Positions 45,201 through 52,915 of a stretch of DNA of 64,000 nucleotides are shown here, piece after piece; positions within the stretch are counted from its first letter, which is position 1; each line of letters starts with the position of its first letter. This DNA is from a bacterium. Its GTDB lineage: Bacteria; Planctomycetota; UBA1135; UBA2386. Below the pieces are notes generated by a model. That model did not search any database. It was not told the origin of the DNA and saw only the letters and a program-made list of their open reading frames with translations. The translations under genes were made by a program, and so were the position numbers. The stretch lies in the NCBI GenBank assembly GCA_030432695.1, contig JAUILN010000005.1, positions 551,046 to 615,045 of the forward strand, given 5' to 3'.

Positions 45201-45478
45201 CGATCGTGATGACCGCCACCACCACGATCGTCGGCCTGCTGCCGATGGCGTTGTTCGGCGAGTCGACCGGCGAAGGCGTCAGCTACGTCGGCATGTCGAT
45301 CGCCGTCTCGGGCGGTCTCACCGTCTGCACGGTGTTCACCACGATCGTGGTGCCGGTGGTCTACCTGTTCCTCGACGACGTCCAGAACTGGTTCCTCGGC
45401 GCGATGCGCAAGGCCTTCGACGACCTCGCGGTGATCGCGCGGAAGACCGGCGAGACGATCGAGCCGAGCGGTTCCTGA
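42281..45478 (+). CDS. RND efflux pump subunit, second of a tandem pair
   Basis: 1065 residues. ATG 42281 comes one base after the previous stop, with GGAGGG upstream. TM1 begins at DRPVLTLMASLAIVVVGVLAL. TM4 reads AVGMVVDNSVVVLENI, again a single Asp then Asn. A glycine-rich loop (GGGGGGPFRGGD) lies between the two halves just after TM7. It is clearly a paralogue of the preceding pump, not a duplicate, since the porter domains differ throughout. The three-gene order fusion protein, RND-A, RND-B is that of mdtABC-type systems. Confidence 0.94.
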   Translation: MSDSAPTPNRHTSGLIQLFVDRPVLTLMASLAIVVVGVLALTRLPLRLAPEGMSSDTIRLYIPIPRDMPPREVEEQVVQPLEELIRTIPGVKELDARASSDSAMCSITLENGMDPVLASSEVRDRVQRARLQWPDEVDRYFTWREDASSAPLAFFQIQTPSRGADWDNLLDQNVRVKLEAVDGVGRVEVWGLVDETLRIWFDRDKLVEHRLDYGRLLQALSSDNFTRPIGELDDGRARYLVRVDSKFRTREEIERYPIRAGLTIGDIARVEMVPSVRDSLARYDGKFTYTAILRLASGTNPVEASQNVRAAMQELEQDPDLAGIGFRFLFDQGAMIEDSLQTLLTTSLQGGLLALLALFVFLRNIRLTVAVATAIPMTLMIAAGYLFFAGHSLNILTMAGMTLAVGMVVDNSVVVLENIRRHRAEGASIRDACLDGSREMVLAITMATLTTVVVILPLIFMGSDSNVRTSLTALGMPLSIALLGSLAVGLLLLPAATRAFGTGKVPPPVDEGHVDLRTPIGWIQAINQWILRFALKGMVRRIAVSVVLVLAFATVVIPGKFLDFSMGGGGGGPFRGGDARISLEIPRGNTLGDVAGLVEEYEAFLDQHKDEFGVEHVAVRFDRTSARFDLIYREDVPRDEFDTRRRQILEQWPRKAGVHLALRDTGSGGMSQNNSEEQDQRNFVIKLWGPDSEFLAAKALEVRDRLVALPEIVTAEVGDAEGSEQVVVDVDRERVSDLGLQPAAIERTMSSGLRGRELTRFEEDDREVRLIAQFDAERNPTLYDLKETKVYSTSGTFQRIDDVAEIRFERALSQIRRTDGKTNVTIVGERAPDIGARELSDTLGKVLSTTQLPRGYSWSEDSPTRDVQLQLAEIWDAFLLALVLVFLLMAILFESVILPGAALATVPFAVLGAMWSLLAFHDGIDVMAGIGILLLAGVVVNNGIVLLDGIERLRRNGVDRRTAVLQGVRERMRPIVMTATTTIVGLLPMALFGESTGEGVSYVGMSIAVSGGLTVCTVFTTIVVPVVYLFLDDVQNWFLGAMRKAFDDLAVIARKTGETIEPSGS

Positions 45479-45549
45479 GGCAGGTTTCCGAAGCGGCTTC
45501 CCGAGGCAGGGCGCCCGGGAACCCAGGAGGCCGGGAGGCCGGTAGACTC

Positions 45550-46698
45550 ATGGGCATGCGCTCCCTCCTGCTGGCCGTGGCCCTCGCGCCGCTCCTCCCC
45601 GCGCAGGACATCCTGCACTACCGATTCGAGAGCGGTGGCGGCAGGCGCTTCCTCAACCATGCCGCCGGCTCGGGCCTGGCGCCCACCGAGGGCCGACTGG
45701 TCGGGCTCGCGCCGCAGGATCCGTGGACCGACGGCCGCTTCGGCGGCGGCTACCACCCTCCCACCGACCAGGGCCGCTTCGACTACCAGATCGACACCGG
45801 ATGGGACGGCTGGGTTCAGGGCTCGTTCACGATCGCCTTCTTCCTCCGGCAGAGCCGCCCCTTCAGCGGCTCGACGCCGCTGTTCGGCAACGGCAACAAC
45901 TTCCGCTTCGAAGTGTTGAGCAGCGGACCCGGTCTCTTCCTGATGAACGGGCGGCGCCAGTTCCAGACGCAGACCGATCTCGTGCAGGCGGCCGCCACCG
46001 GTTGGACGCACGTCGCGGTCACCTGCCTCGACGGGGTGAACGCCGACTATCTGTACTTCTACGTGAACGGACAGCTGGACTCGCGCCACGTGTTCGACGA
46101 CACGGTCCAGACCAGCCGCGGCCTCGACCGCGACCTCCACGTCGGCGGTTCCGGGATCCCCAGTACCAGCACCGCCGGGGTCGAGTCCTCCTACGACCTC
46201 GACGAGTTCCTGATCCGGCACGGCCACAGCACCCTCTCCGAGGTGCAGGCCCTTGCCTCCGCCCCCCTCGCAACCGACAGCCGATATGGCGCGGGCTGCA
46301 ACGGCATCGGTAACCGCGGTGGCTTCCTCGACCACGCTCTCGCGACCGAGCGCCCGATCCTCGGTAACCCGGCCTACAAGTGGCTGGTCCAGGGCTTCCC
46401 CGCCTCGATCTACAGCGTCCTCGTCGGCAGCCACCGTGCCAGCTTCCAGGGCCAGCCTCTCCCCTTCGACCTCGCCGCGATCGACTCGTCGTTCGCCGGC
46501 TGCCTCCTCGACACCGCCGCCGACGTCACCACGCTCACCGGCACCCTCGACTTCGCCGGCAACGATACGATCCCGGTCCCCGTCCCAGCCGACCCGGCCT
46601 TCGAAGGCCTCTCCCTGTTCGCCCAGGCCGCGCTGCTCCACCCTCCCTCGACGACCTTCCTGCTGTCGAACGGCCTCGCGGTGTCGATCGGGCTGTGA
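45550..46698 (+). CDS. Secreted LamG-domain protein with shared C-terminal module
   Basis: 382 residues from ATG 45550 (a second ATG at 45556 is in frame); GGGAGG lies upstream. The signal peptide is RSLLLAVALAPLLPAQ. Residues about 20-235 form a LamG/concanavalin-like jelly roll: ILHYRFESG, GSFTIAFFLRQ, ATGWTHVAVTCLDG, LYFYVNGQLDS and a final DLDEFLIRHG. Residues about 245-382 are the shared module: YGAGCNG, then PFDLAAIDSSFAGCLLDT, PVPADPAFEGLSLFAQA and a closing strand. LamG domains bind glycans or proteins; this is likely a surface or secreted binding protein. Confidence 0.82.
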   Translation: MGMRSLLLAVALAPLLPAQDILHYRFESGGGRRFLNHAAGSGLAPTEGRLVGLAPQDPWTDGRFGGGYHPPTDQGRFDYQIDTGWDGWVQGSFTIAFFLRQSRPFSGSTPLFGNGNNFRFEVLSSGPGLFLMNGRRQFQTQTDLVQAAATGWTHVAVTCLDGVNADYLYFYVNGQLDSRHVFDDTVQTSRGLDRDLHVGGSGIPSTSTAGVESSYDLDEFLIRHGHSTLSEVQALASAPLATDSRYGAGCNGIGNRGGFLDHALATERPILGNPAYKWLVQGFPASIYSVLVGSHRASFQGQPLPFDLAAIDSSFAGCLLDTAADVTTLTGTLDFAGNDTIPVPVPADPAFEGLSLFAQAALLHPPSTTFLLSNGLAVSIGL

Positions 46699-47038
46699 CC
46701 GACCACGAATCGCGACCTCGGCATCGGGCGATCGTCGGGCTTCCATCCCCATCACCACACCGCCGCCAACCACGACGCCAGGTCATGCATCGACATCTAG
46801 GAGTCTGAATCACGGGAGACCATCCCGCCCAGCACGCGCCCTTGCACCCAGGTCATCGCCGTGCAGTGCTCCTCGGAGCGCAGGCTCGCCGAATCCACCG
46901 ATTCGGCTGCGTTTCGCGGCTTCGACCTGGATACGAGTTCACGCACTGGGTCGGAACGTGTCCCGTGACCCTGCCTCCTAGAACAGCGTCTCGCGCGCCG
47001 CTGACCGAGTCGTGCCATCGAATGACCCCGGAAGAAGC
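46699..47038. other. 340-bp gene-free interval
   Basis: No frame here has believable coding character. It contains one clear hairpin (46888-46907, listed separately) and presumably the promoter of the membrane-protein gene at 47039, though I see no good -35/-10 pair. No tRNA-like fold is visible. Confidence 0.6.
46888..46907 (+). terminator. Hairpin in the 46.7-47.0 kb interval
   Basis: A perfect 8-bp stem GCCGAATC/GATTCGGC around a 4-nt CACC loop, followed by GCGTTTCG. It lies 190 bp after the LamG gene, too far for a tight terminator, and 130 bp before the next gene, so a leader or regulatory role is equally possible. Confidence 0.4.
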
Positions 47039-48211
47039 ATGCGAACGAAGCGAGAACCAACTTCCTCGAAAGTCGCCTTCGCGAATCCGCCGGGGTGGCT
47101 CCTGCTCCTCATGCAGCTCCTTGCGGTGGCAGCGATCCTGCTGCCCCTCCTCGGCTCGATATCTCCCTACCTGGAAGGGCTGATCCCACATCGGCGTCAT
47201 CTGTTTGCATTGGGCCTCCTGGTCACCTTGTTCGCGGCGACCGGGCACACCGCGAACTTCCTGCGAGGTTCCGAGAAGAAGAACGCGGCACACCGCTCAC
47301 GGAATGCGGCAGGGATCGGACTGAGTGCCGCGCTCATGACGACGGCCCTGTGGGCCTTCTTCGTGGACTTCGCATTCCGCCGTGGACTCGACACGCATTC
47401 GCCGGATGGCCTCCAAGCGGCTTACGACAGTCCATTCTCGATCGGCGAGTCCCTGTTCGCCGCGCTGGCCTTCGGTGGGGTCATCTTCACCGTCATTCTA
47501 CAGATCCGGGAGTTGCGTGAGTCCCGCGAGCAGCAGCGCCGGCTCGCCGACTTCCAGCTCTGGAGCGTTCGTCTCGCGCAGCTCGAACGACGTCGGAAGG
47601 CCATCGAGTCGGACGCCGGGAAGAACGGGCGCCCAGTGCCACTGAACCCGCTGGCCTTGGTCCTGGATGGTGAGATCGAACACACGGCCGAGTTGGTTCA
47701 CGGCGCCATCTCAGCGCTGACCTTGGTCGGCCAGGACACCGAGACGAAGAAGGCCCAGAGACGCGCGATCCGCCGTCAGGAACTGCTCTCCTACTTCCTG
47801 GCGGCCGAGCGGACGCAACGCGACGACGCGGAGGACGTCGATCGAGTGCTTCGGTGGTTCACCTACCAGAACGAAGACCCTCCGGGCAATGCTCGCCGGA
47901 AGGAGCTCATCAAGAACCTGTACCAACTCGGCGTGCTGGCATTCGGCGAGTACCGTCACGATGGCGACCCCGGAGAGCTGGAATACGATCCGGTGTCGAG
48001 TCGACTCTTCGAGCTGAAGGAAGCGCTCTACGCCGGCCACTCCGTAGTGCGACCGATCCCCGACCCGGACCGATTGTGCCATTTGACAGTCCTTTCGGAG
48101 GCAGCCACCGATGACATCGCCCGCAGAGAGGACGATCCAGAGGCCACCGCCCTCATCGAGTTGCTGCTCAGCGCAGCCTCCTACCACGACCGAAGGGGCA
48201 CGACTCGCTAA
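47039..48211 (+). CDS. Hypothetical membrane protein, four transmembrane helices
   Basis: 390 residues from ATG 47039, with GGAAGAAG just upstream (a GTG at 47012 is in frame but less likely). Hydrophobic helices lie at about 19-40 (LLLLMQLLAVAAILLPLLGS), 56-75, 90-108 and 140-160 (ESLFAALAFGGVIFTVIL). The last 220 residues form a soluble, mainly helical domain starting with a coiled segment (RELRESREQQRRLADFQLW). I recognise no family. Its last 13 codons lie in copy 1 of a 145-bp tandem duplication; copy 2, after the stop, repeats those codons out of use. Confidence 0.75.
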   Translation: MRTKREPTSSKVAFANPPGWLLLLMQLLAVAAILLPLLGSISPYLEGLIPHRRHLFALGLLVTLFAATGHTANFLRGSEKKNAAHRSRNAAGIGLSAALMTTALWAFFVDFAFRRGLDTHSPDGLQAAYDSPFSIGESLFAALAFGGVIFTVILQIRELRESREQQRRLADFQLWSVRLAQLERRRKAIESDAGKNGRPVPLNPLALVLDGEIEHTAELVHGAISALTLVGQDTETKKAQRRAIRRQELLSYFLAAERTQRDDAEDVDRVLRWFTYQNEDPPGNARRKELIKNLYQLGVLAFGEYRHDGDPGELEYDPVSSRLFELKEALYAGHSVVRPIPDPDRLCHLTVLSEAATDDIARREDDPEATALIELLLSAASYHDRRGTTR

Positions 48212-48257
48212 GCTCGCCATGCCTCGAGGCAGTCGGCCGCGCTGACCGTGTCCTTTG

Positions 48258-48314
48258 GATCGACCCCTCCCGACAATCAGCGCTGGGAGCGCAGATTGCC
48301 GGAAGCAGTCGATC
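48258..48314. repeat. 57-nt palindrome, copy 1
   Basis: Two 27-nt arms around a GGG loop with five mismatches. The outer end is GATCGACC/AGTCGATC and the inner end GCGCT/AGCGC. It can act as a terminator stem for the preceding gene or be a REP-like element. Confidence 0.8.
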
Positions 48315-48402
48315 AGTGCAGCCTCCTGCCACCACCGAAGGGGCACGACTCGCTAAGCTCGCCATGCCCCGAGGCAGTCGGCCGCGCTGACCGTGTCCTT
48401 TG

Positions 48403-48459
48403 GATCGACTCCTCCCGACAATCAGCGCTGGGAGCGCAGATTGCCGGAAGCAGTCGATC
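48403..48459. repeat. 57-nt palindrome, copy 2
   Basis: Same palindrome 145 bp further on with four mismatches; here the outer eight bases pair perfectly (GATCGACT/AGTCGATC). The C-to-T difference from copy 1 improves pairing, which hints that the fold is maintained. Confidence 0.8.
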
Positions 48460-48473
48460 AGTGAGCCGCGGCC

Positions 48474-49286
48474 ATGACGACATTCCTGCACCTCAGCGAC
48501 TCGCACATTGCCGGCACCGTCGGCGAGCGCCGACACGATCGGATGCCTCTCGACGATCTGCAGCGCCTCATCACGTCGATTCGACGCCTGCACCTCCGCC
48601 TGGACCTCGCGGTCCACACAGGTGACCTATGCGCCGCGGAGCGGGACGACCAACACGCCCCCCGGGAGGCCTACGGCCTCGCCCTTCGGGGCCTACAGAG
48701 GCTCGCGCTGCCGCTCTACCTGGCTGTCGGAAACCACGACCTCGGTTCCGAACTCGTCCGCCTCCAAGCGCCTCCGCACCCCCTGCTGGAAACAGGGACC
48801 ACCGAACGGCTGGCCTACACTTTCCAAGCCCGTACGTTCGTCGGCGCCGTCCTCGACACCACGCAGGGTACGGCAGCCTCCGGACGACTCGGACCGCGGC
48901 AGCTCGAGGCTCTGCGCCGACTGCTGGCACGATCACCCAAGCGCCTCGCGATCTTCCTCCACCATCCGCCGATCGCACTCGGCGTCGACTGGCTGGACTC
49001 GATCCTGCTACTCGAAGACGGCGAGGAACTGCACGACCTCCTTCGTCGTCACGCGAGACGCGTGGCCGGGGTCTTCTTCGGGCACATCCACTCCGCCCTC
49101 CAGGTCCAGCGCGACGGCGTACTCTACGCCGCGGCTGGCAGCACGACTTACGGCTTCGACGTGATTCCCGGCTCCGCCCCGTTCCGCCTGGACGCCGACG
49201 CGCCGGCCGAGTGCAACATCGTCACGATCACCGCGGATCAGACGCTCGTCCAGTCTCTCAGGATCGCCGCAGGCCGCCGCCCATGA
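48474..49286 (+). CDS. Calcineurin-like metallophosphoesterase
   Basis: 270 residues from ATG 48474. All dimetal-site motifs are present: HLSDSHI near the N-terminus, VHTGDL, VGNHD, LHHPP and GHIH. This matches class III cyclic-nucleotide phosphodiesterase-like or Icc-like enzymes, but the natural substrate cannot be read from sequence. No signal peptide, so likely cytosolic. The start lies 11 bp after the tandem duplication, whose palindromes would be in the leader of this mRNA if transcription enters from upstream. Its last 29 bp overlap the convergent glycosyltransferase gene. Confidence 0.92.
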   Translation: MTTFLHLSDSHIAGTVGERRHDRMPLDDLQRLITSIRRLHLRLDLAVHTGDLCAAERDDQHAPREAYGLALRGLQRLALPLYLAVGNHDLGSELVRLQAPPHPLLETGTTERLAYTFQARTFVGAVLDTTQGTAASGRLGPRQLEALRRLLARSPKRLAIFLHHPPIALGVDWLDSILLLEDGEELHDLLRRHARRVAGVFFGHIHSALQVQRDGVLYAAAGSTTYGFDVIPGSAPFRLDADAPAECNIVTITADQTLVQSLRIAAGRRP

Positions 49287-50484
49287 ATCGCTCCACGTAG
49301 TCCGCAGCGCGGCGGTAACCACCCTCGGCTCGTGCGCACCGGGCCTGCAGCCGACAGGCTGCCTCGACCCTCGGGTTGCCAAGGAGCCGCTCCGCTGCGC
49401 CGTCGAGGCTCGCGATGCTGAGCTGCCGACGATCGATCCGGACACCGATCCCGAGTTCCTCGCATCGACCCGCGGAGATCCACTGCTCCGGGTATTGCGG
49501 CACGAAGATCGTCGGCACCCCGAACCAGGTCGACTCCATCACCGCCCCCATCCCGCCGTGGGAGATGAACAGATCGGCGTGGCGCAGCAGCTCGGGCTGC
49601 GGTGCGAACGACACGACCTGCGCGTTGTCCGGAATGTCGAGCCAGCCGAGTTCCTGGCTTCCCACGCCGGTCGCAACGACGAGATCGACCTCGCGGCGGC
49701 CGAACACCTCCAGACACATCTCGTAGACCGCGGGCTGGTAGGTGAACACCGTTCCGAACGAAACGTAGACCAACGGTCGCTCGCGCTTGCGCGCTCGCAA
49801 CATCCCCGCGGCTTCGCACCGGCGGTCCTCGATGCCGTCCGGATCGAACCCCGCTCCCACGAAGCATACGCGCTCTCCGAAGCGGTCCGAGTGCGGGTGC
49901 ATCGCCCGGGTCACGAAGCACAGACAGCCCACACCCTGCCAACGACGCAGCTCCGCGAAGCTCGGAGCGGTCCACGAACGGCAATCGGCGAGCCGCCGGA
50001 GCGTGCACTCCAACTCCTCCACGGCCGCTTCGGTGGAGATGCGACCCGGTACGCGACCCGCCGCCACATCGTCGAAGTAGTCGTATTCGTCGCTCAGCAC
50101 ATAGCTGGTATCGACACGAAGCGTCGGCAGCCCGAGTTCGAGAGCCGCCAACCACCCGGCATGGGTGAACGCATCGACCAGCACCAGCTCGGGCTCCAGG
50201 TCCGCGAGTTCTCGCTCCAACTGCGGCAAGGCGCAGTCGATCTCGGTCGCGAGATGCAGCGGCAGGTCTCCGCCGTCGAAGCCGTCGACACGGCGCGGTG
50301 GGACGGCGAGCAGCGTGGAACGGTAACCGCGCCATCCAGAGCCGCCGCTCTCGACGAGCTCCCGAAAGCCCTCCGGAACCAGGTAGACGACGTCGTGCCC
50401 GCGTGCGGAGAGCTCGCGCATGGTCCGGAGCGACGGACGGACGTGACCACCCGCGCCGATACAGACATACGCCAGGCGACTCAT
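49258..50484 (-). CDS. GT1-family glycosyltransferase (MGT/UGT type), second of two
   Basis: 408 residues. N-terminal acceptor domain begins with AYVCIGAGGHVRPSL; the C-terminal nucleotide-sugar domain has YVSFGTVFTYQP and the donor motif ISHGGMGAVMESTWFGVP. This is the layout of macrolide, terpenoid or antibiotic glycosyltransferases that decorate small molecules. It overlaps the phosphatase start by 4 bp and ends the tailoring cluster. It is a paralogue of the glycosyltransferase at 56793, with the same SxGTVFT(Y/F)QP and QYPEQ/QFPEQ signatures. Confidence 0.92.
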   Translation of the reverse strand: MSRLAYVCIGAGGHVRPSLRTMRELSARGHDVVYLVPEGFRELVESGGSGWRGYRSTLLAVPPRRVDGFDGGDLPLHLATEIDCALPQLERELADLEPELVLVDAFTHAGWLAALELGLPTLRVDTSYVLSDEYDYFDDVAAGRVPGRISTEAAVEELECTLRRLADCRSWTAPSFAELRRWQGVGCLCFVTRAMHPHSDRFGERVCFVGAGFDPDGIEDRRCEAAGMLRARKRERPLVYVSFGTVFTYQPAVYEMCLEVFGRREVDLVVATGVGSQELGWLDIPDNAQVVSFAPQPELLRHADLFISHGGMGAVMESTWFGVPTIFVPQYPEQWISAGRCEELGIGVRIDRRQLSIASLDGAAERLLGNPRVEAACRLQARCARAEGGYRRAADYVERFMGGGLRRS

Positions 50485-51182
50485 GACGGCTCCCTGATCA
50501 GGTCGGGCCGAAGGTGCGTGACCGAGCTCTCCGGAACCACACCCTGAAACCCACCTGGCCGGGACCCGAGCCAGGTGATCGATGCATTGCGTCGCGTCTC
50601 GGGACCTGTCGGCACCGCGCCGGTCAGCTCCTCGACCAACGCCAGGTTCACTCCCCAGTGCGCGACCACCAGGAGCCGGCGGCCGGGGGCGATCGCGCGG
50701 ATCCGATCCGCTGCACGCCGAACCCGCGCTCGAAACGCCGCGGTGTCTTCACCCGGAATCGGCTCCGCTGCGTAGCCAGCCCGGCAGCCGATGGCCGCGA
50801 GCAGTCGGCCTTCGAGATCCGGCTCCTCGAGACTCTCCTGGATCCAATCCAGGTCGAGCGCGATCTCGCTCAGGTCTGGCGTCGTCTCGATTGCGTCGGT
50901 CGACCAGCCGAGCGCCGCCGACAGCGGCTCGATGGTCTGCAGGACCCGGGGCGACGGACTGCAGAGCACGTGGGAGGGCCGCCAGGAATGCAGAGCCACG
51001 GCCAGCGCCGCCGCCTGTCGCCATCCGAAGGGGCTGAGTCCTTCGGGATCCTGACCCTCTCGTGCCTCGAGATCCTCCGCATCGACGATGGCCCGCTCAC
51101 CGCCACCCCGCGCGTGGAGCCTTGCGTTGGCGAACGACTCCGCGTGACGCACGATCGCCAGCACCCGCAGATCGAGAGTCAT
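50481..51182 (-). CDS. Histidine-phosphatase superfamily protein
   Basis: 233 residues from ATG 51182, which overlaps the carbamoyltransferase stop by 4 bp. The phosphohistidine motif is VRHAES (RHA in place of the usual RHG), SPSPRVLQTIEPL is the second arginine region, and VVAHWGV carries the second catalytic His. The fold is that of phosphoglycerate mutase-like phosphatases. In this cluster it probably removes a phosphate from a sugar or pathway intermediate (inference). Confidence 0.9.
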   Translation of the reverse strand: MTLDLRVLAIVRHAESFANARLHARGGGERAIVDAEDLEAREGQDPEGLSPFGWRQAAALAVALHSWRPSHVLCSPSPRVLQTIEPLSAALGWSTDAIETTPDLSEIALDLDWIQESLEEPDLEGRLLAAIGCRAGYAAEPIPGEDTAAFRARVRRAADRIRAIAPGRRLLVVAHWGVNLALVEELTGAVPTGPETRRNASITWLGSRPGGFQGVVPESSVTHLRPDLIREPS

Positions 51183-52750
51183 CGGCGAACTCCCCGAGCG
51201 GCTCGCTCGTGCACGAACATCCGGCCCTCGGCGACGGCATGGTCGATCCCCCGATCGGCACAGAAGGTCAGCAGGTCGCGGACCCCATTGATGAACCCCT
51301 TCCCGGGCTGATTCAGCGACGTGTTGCAGAGCACGCCGACGCCGGTCAGAACGCGGAAGCGCTGCAGCAACTCCGCCAGCCGTGGCTCCGAGTCGTCCCG
51401 CACCGTCTGGACCCGCGCCGAACCGTCCACGTGGGTCACCGCCGGCAAGCGATCGTCGATGACCTCGCTGAAGAACAGCATGTGGGGACTCGGACCGGAT
51501 CCGCTGAAGTGGCGACGGGCGTCCTGCTCCAGACATACGGGTGCCACGGGTCGATAGGCCTCGCGGCCCTTGATCCGATTGAGCCGGTCTCGCGACGAGG
51601 CCGTCCGTGGAGACGCGAGCAGCGACCGATGACCGAGCGCGCGCGGACCGATCTCGCACCGCCCCTGAACCCACGCGACGACCTCACCGGCAGCGAGCCA
51701 TCGAGCGACGCTGCCGAGATCGAGGGGAAGGTCCGAGAAGCCCAGACCGGACGGATCGTCGAACCGCAGCGGTGCACCACGATAGACGTCCCATCGGAGC
51801 TTCGCATTGCCGGTCAAGTGATGCTGGGCGTCGATCGCGGTACCGATCGCCGACCCGGTGTCGTTGGTGCAGGGCGGCACGAACACCGCATCGAACAGGC
51901 CGCTCTCCCGCCAACGGGAGTTCCACTCGCAGTTCAGGCCGCAGCCACCGCCGATGACCAGCGGTAGGCGGTCTCGGAGATTCCGGACCGCGAAGTCGTG
52001 GAACCGCTCGAAGATCGCGTCGGTGACCTGGCGAGCGAGGTCCTTGTGCGCCTGGCTCTCGATCCCCACGCGGTAGAAGGGTGACCACGCGAAGGCATCT
52101 CGCCAGACCCGGCTCCACTCGAATCGCTCGAACAGGAACTCGAGGTAGGCGCGCTCGTCCGCGTCTGGGGCGCGCCGGGCTCCGTAGGCCGCGAGTGCCA
52201 TCACCTTGCCCGGCCAATCCCCGGACAGTGGCGGAGCCTCGCGCGCATCGGCAACGTGGTAGGAGAAGGAGTACTTGGAACCGGGCTCCCAGAGCGGTTC
52301 CCCGAGCGGCTCGATGCGCAGGCACTCGTCGATGCGATAGAAGCGCCCGAGCGCGCCTTCTTGAACCAGCACGTAGCAGGGCTGCCCCTGCTCGAACGGC
52401 GAAAGCCCGAACGAACAGAAGATGTGCGAGCGCTCGTGCGTGGAGCTGAACCGCTCCACCGGCCGTCCGAACATCCGCGCCGCGCGTCGCTGGACGGAGC
52501 CATCCGCCACCCCGTAGTAGCCGGCAGCCGAAGCTGGAGCGCGCGATTCCCAGCCCTTGATCCAACCGCTCTCGCAGACCACGTCGGGAAGGTCGGTGAT
52601 CATCTCGAACACGTCGAGGAGGACCTTCGGAGTCAGACTCTGGAAGCGCGGGAACGAGTCCTTCTCGGCCTCGAGCGAAGACACCAGTTCGCCGTCCTCC
52701 ACATGGGCCATGCTCCCGTCGTGACCGGGCTTCAGACTGAGGATTCGCAT
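51179..52750 (-). CDS. NodU/TobZ-type O-carbamoyltransferase, divergent copy
   Basis: 523 residues from ATG 52750 (MRILSLKPGHDGSMAH). The N-terminal Kae1-like domain has the metal pair HxxxH as HERSH (105-109) and a later GGGCGLNCEWN loop. The C-terminal carbamoyltransferase signature is GRCEIGPRALGHRSLLASPR-like, followed by YRPVAPV. These enzymes use carbamoyl phosphate and ATP to carbamoylate hydroxyls of sugars or antibiotics. It differs clearly from the second carbamoyltransferase (HERSH in place of HHFAH), so the two probably act on different positions. First gene of the downstream unit. Confidence 0.9.
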   Translation of the reverse strand: MRILSLKPGHDGSMAHVEDGELVSSLEAEKDSFPRFQSLTPKVLLDVFEMITDLPDVVCESGWIKGWESRAPASAAGYYGVADGSVQRRAARMFGRPVERFSSTHERSHIFCSFGLSPFEQGQPCYVLVQEGALGRFYRIDECLRIEPLGEPLWEPGSKYSFSYHVADAREAPPLSGDWPGKVMALAAYGARRAPDADERAYLEFLFERFEWSRVWRDAFAWSPFYRVGIESQAHKDLARQVTDAIFERFHDFAVRNLRDRLPLVIGGGCGLNCEWNSRWRESGLFDAVFVPPCTNDTGSAIGTAIDAQHHLTGNAKLRWDVYRGAPLRFDDPSGLGFSDLPLDLGSVARWLAAGEVVAWVQGRCEIGPRALGHRSLLASPRTASSRDRLNRIKGREAYRPVAPVCLEQDARRHFSGSGPSPHMLFFSEVIDDRLPAVTHVDGSARVQTVRDDSEPRLAELLQRFRVLTGVGVLCNTSLNQPGKGFINGVRDLLTFCADRGIDHAVAEGRMFVHERAARGVRR

Positions 52751-52897
52751 CGGTCGAGACTCAGCATGCAACTGGAGTTCACCGAGTGTGTGACGTTGTC
52801 GCGGTCGCACCTCGAGCAGGGCCGCTCAACAGCCCCGGAGACCGGAACTGAACCTCCAGGACGGCTCCATCATCAGGCTCATCGCGAACACGAAAGT

Positions 52898-52915
52898 CCG
52901 GACCTCACGGTCCGG
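52898..52915 (-). terminator. Hairpin with the stop codon in its loop
   Basis: Read on the minus strand, CCGGACC-GTGA-GGTCCGG forms a perfect 7-bp stem whose 4-nt loop contains the TGA stop of the carbamoyltransferase ending at 52905. ACTTTCG follows. This is a likely terminator or attenuator that divides the cluster into two transcription units. Confidence 0.55.

Larger units (their letters stand above)
48173..48462. repeat. 145-bp unit in two tandem copies
   Basis: Copy 1 is 48173-48317 and copy 2 is 48318-48462. They match at 141 of 145 positions. The unit holds the last 13 codons of the membrane-protein gene, its stop and a 57-nt palindrome. The sequence TCAG(C/T)GCAGCC flanks the start of both copies and GATCAGTG ends both, consistent with duplication between short homologies. 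The repeat ends 11 bp before the metallophosphoesterase start. Confidence 0.95.

Noticed and set aside
48168..48617. A 149-codon minus-strand frame with an internal repeated peptide
   Set aside because: The repeated peptide is just the translation of the 145-bp tandem duplication on the non-coding strand.
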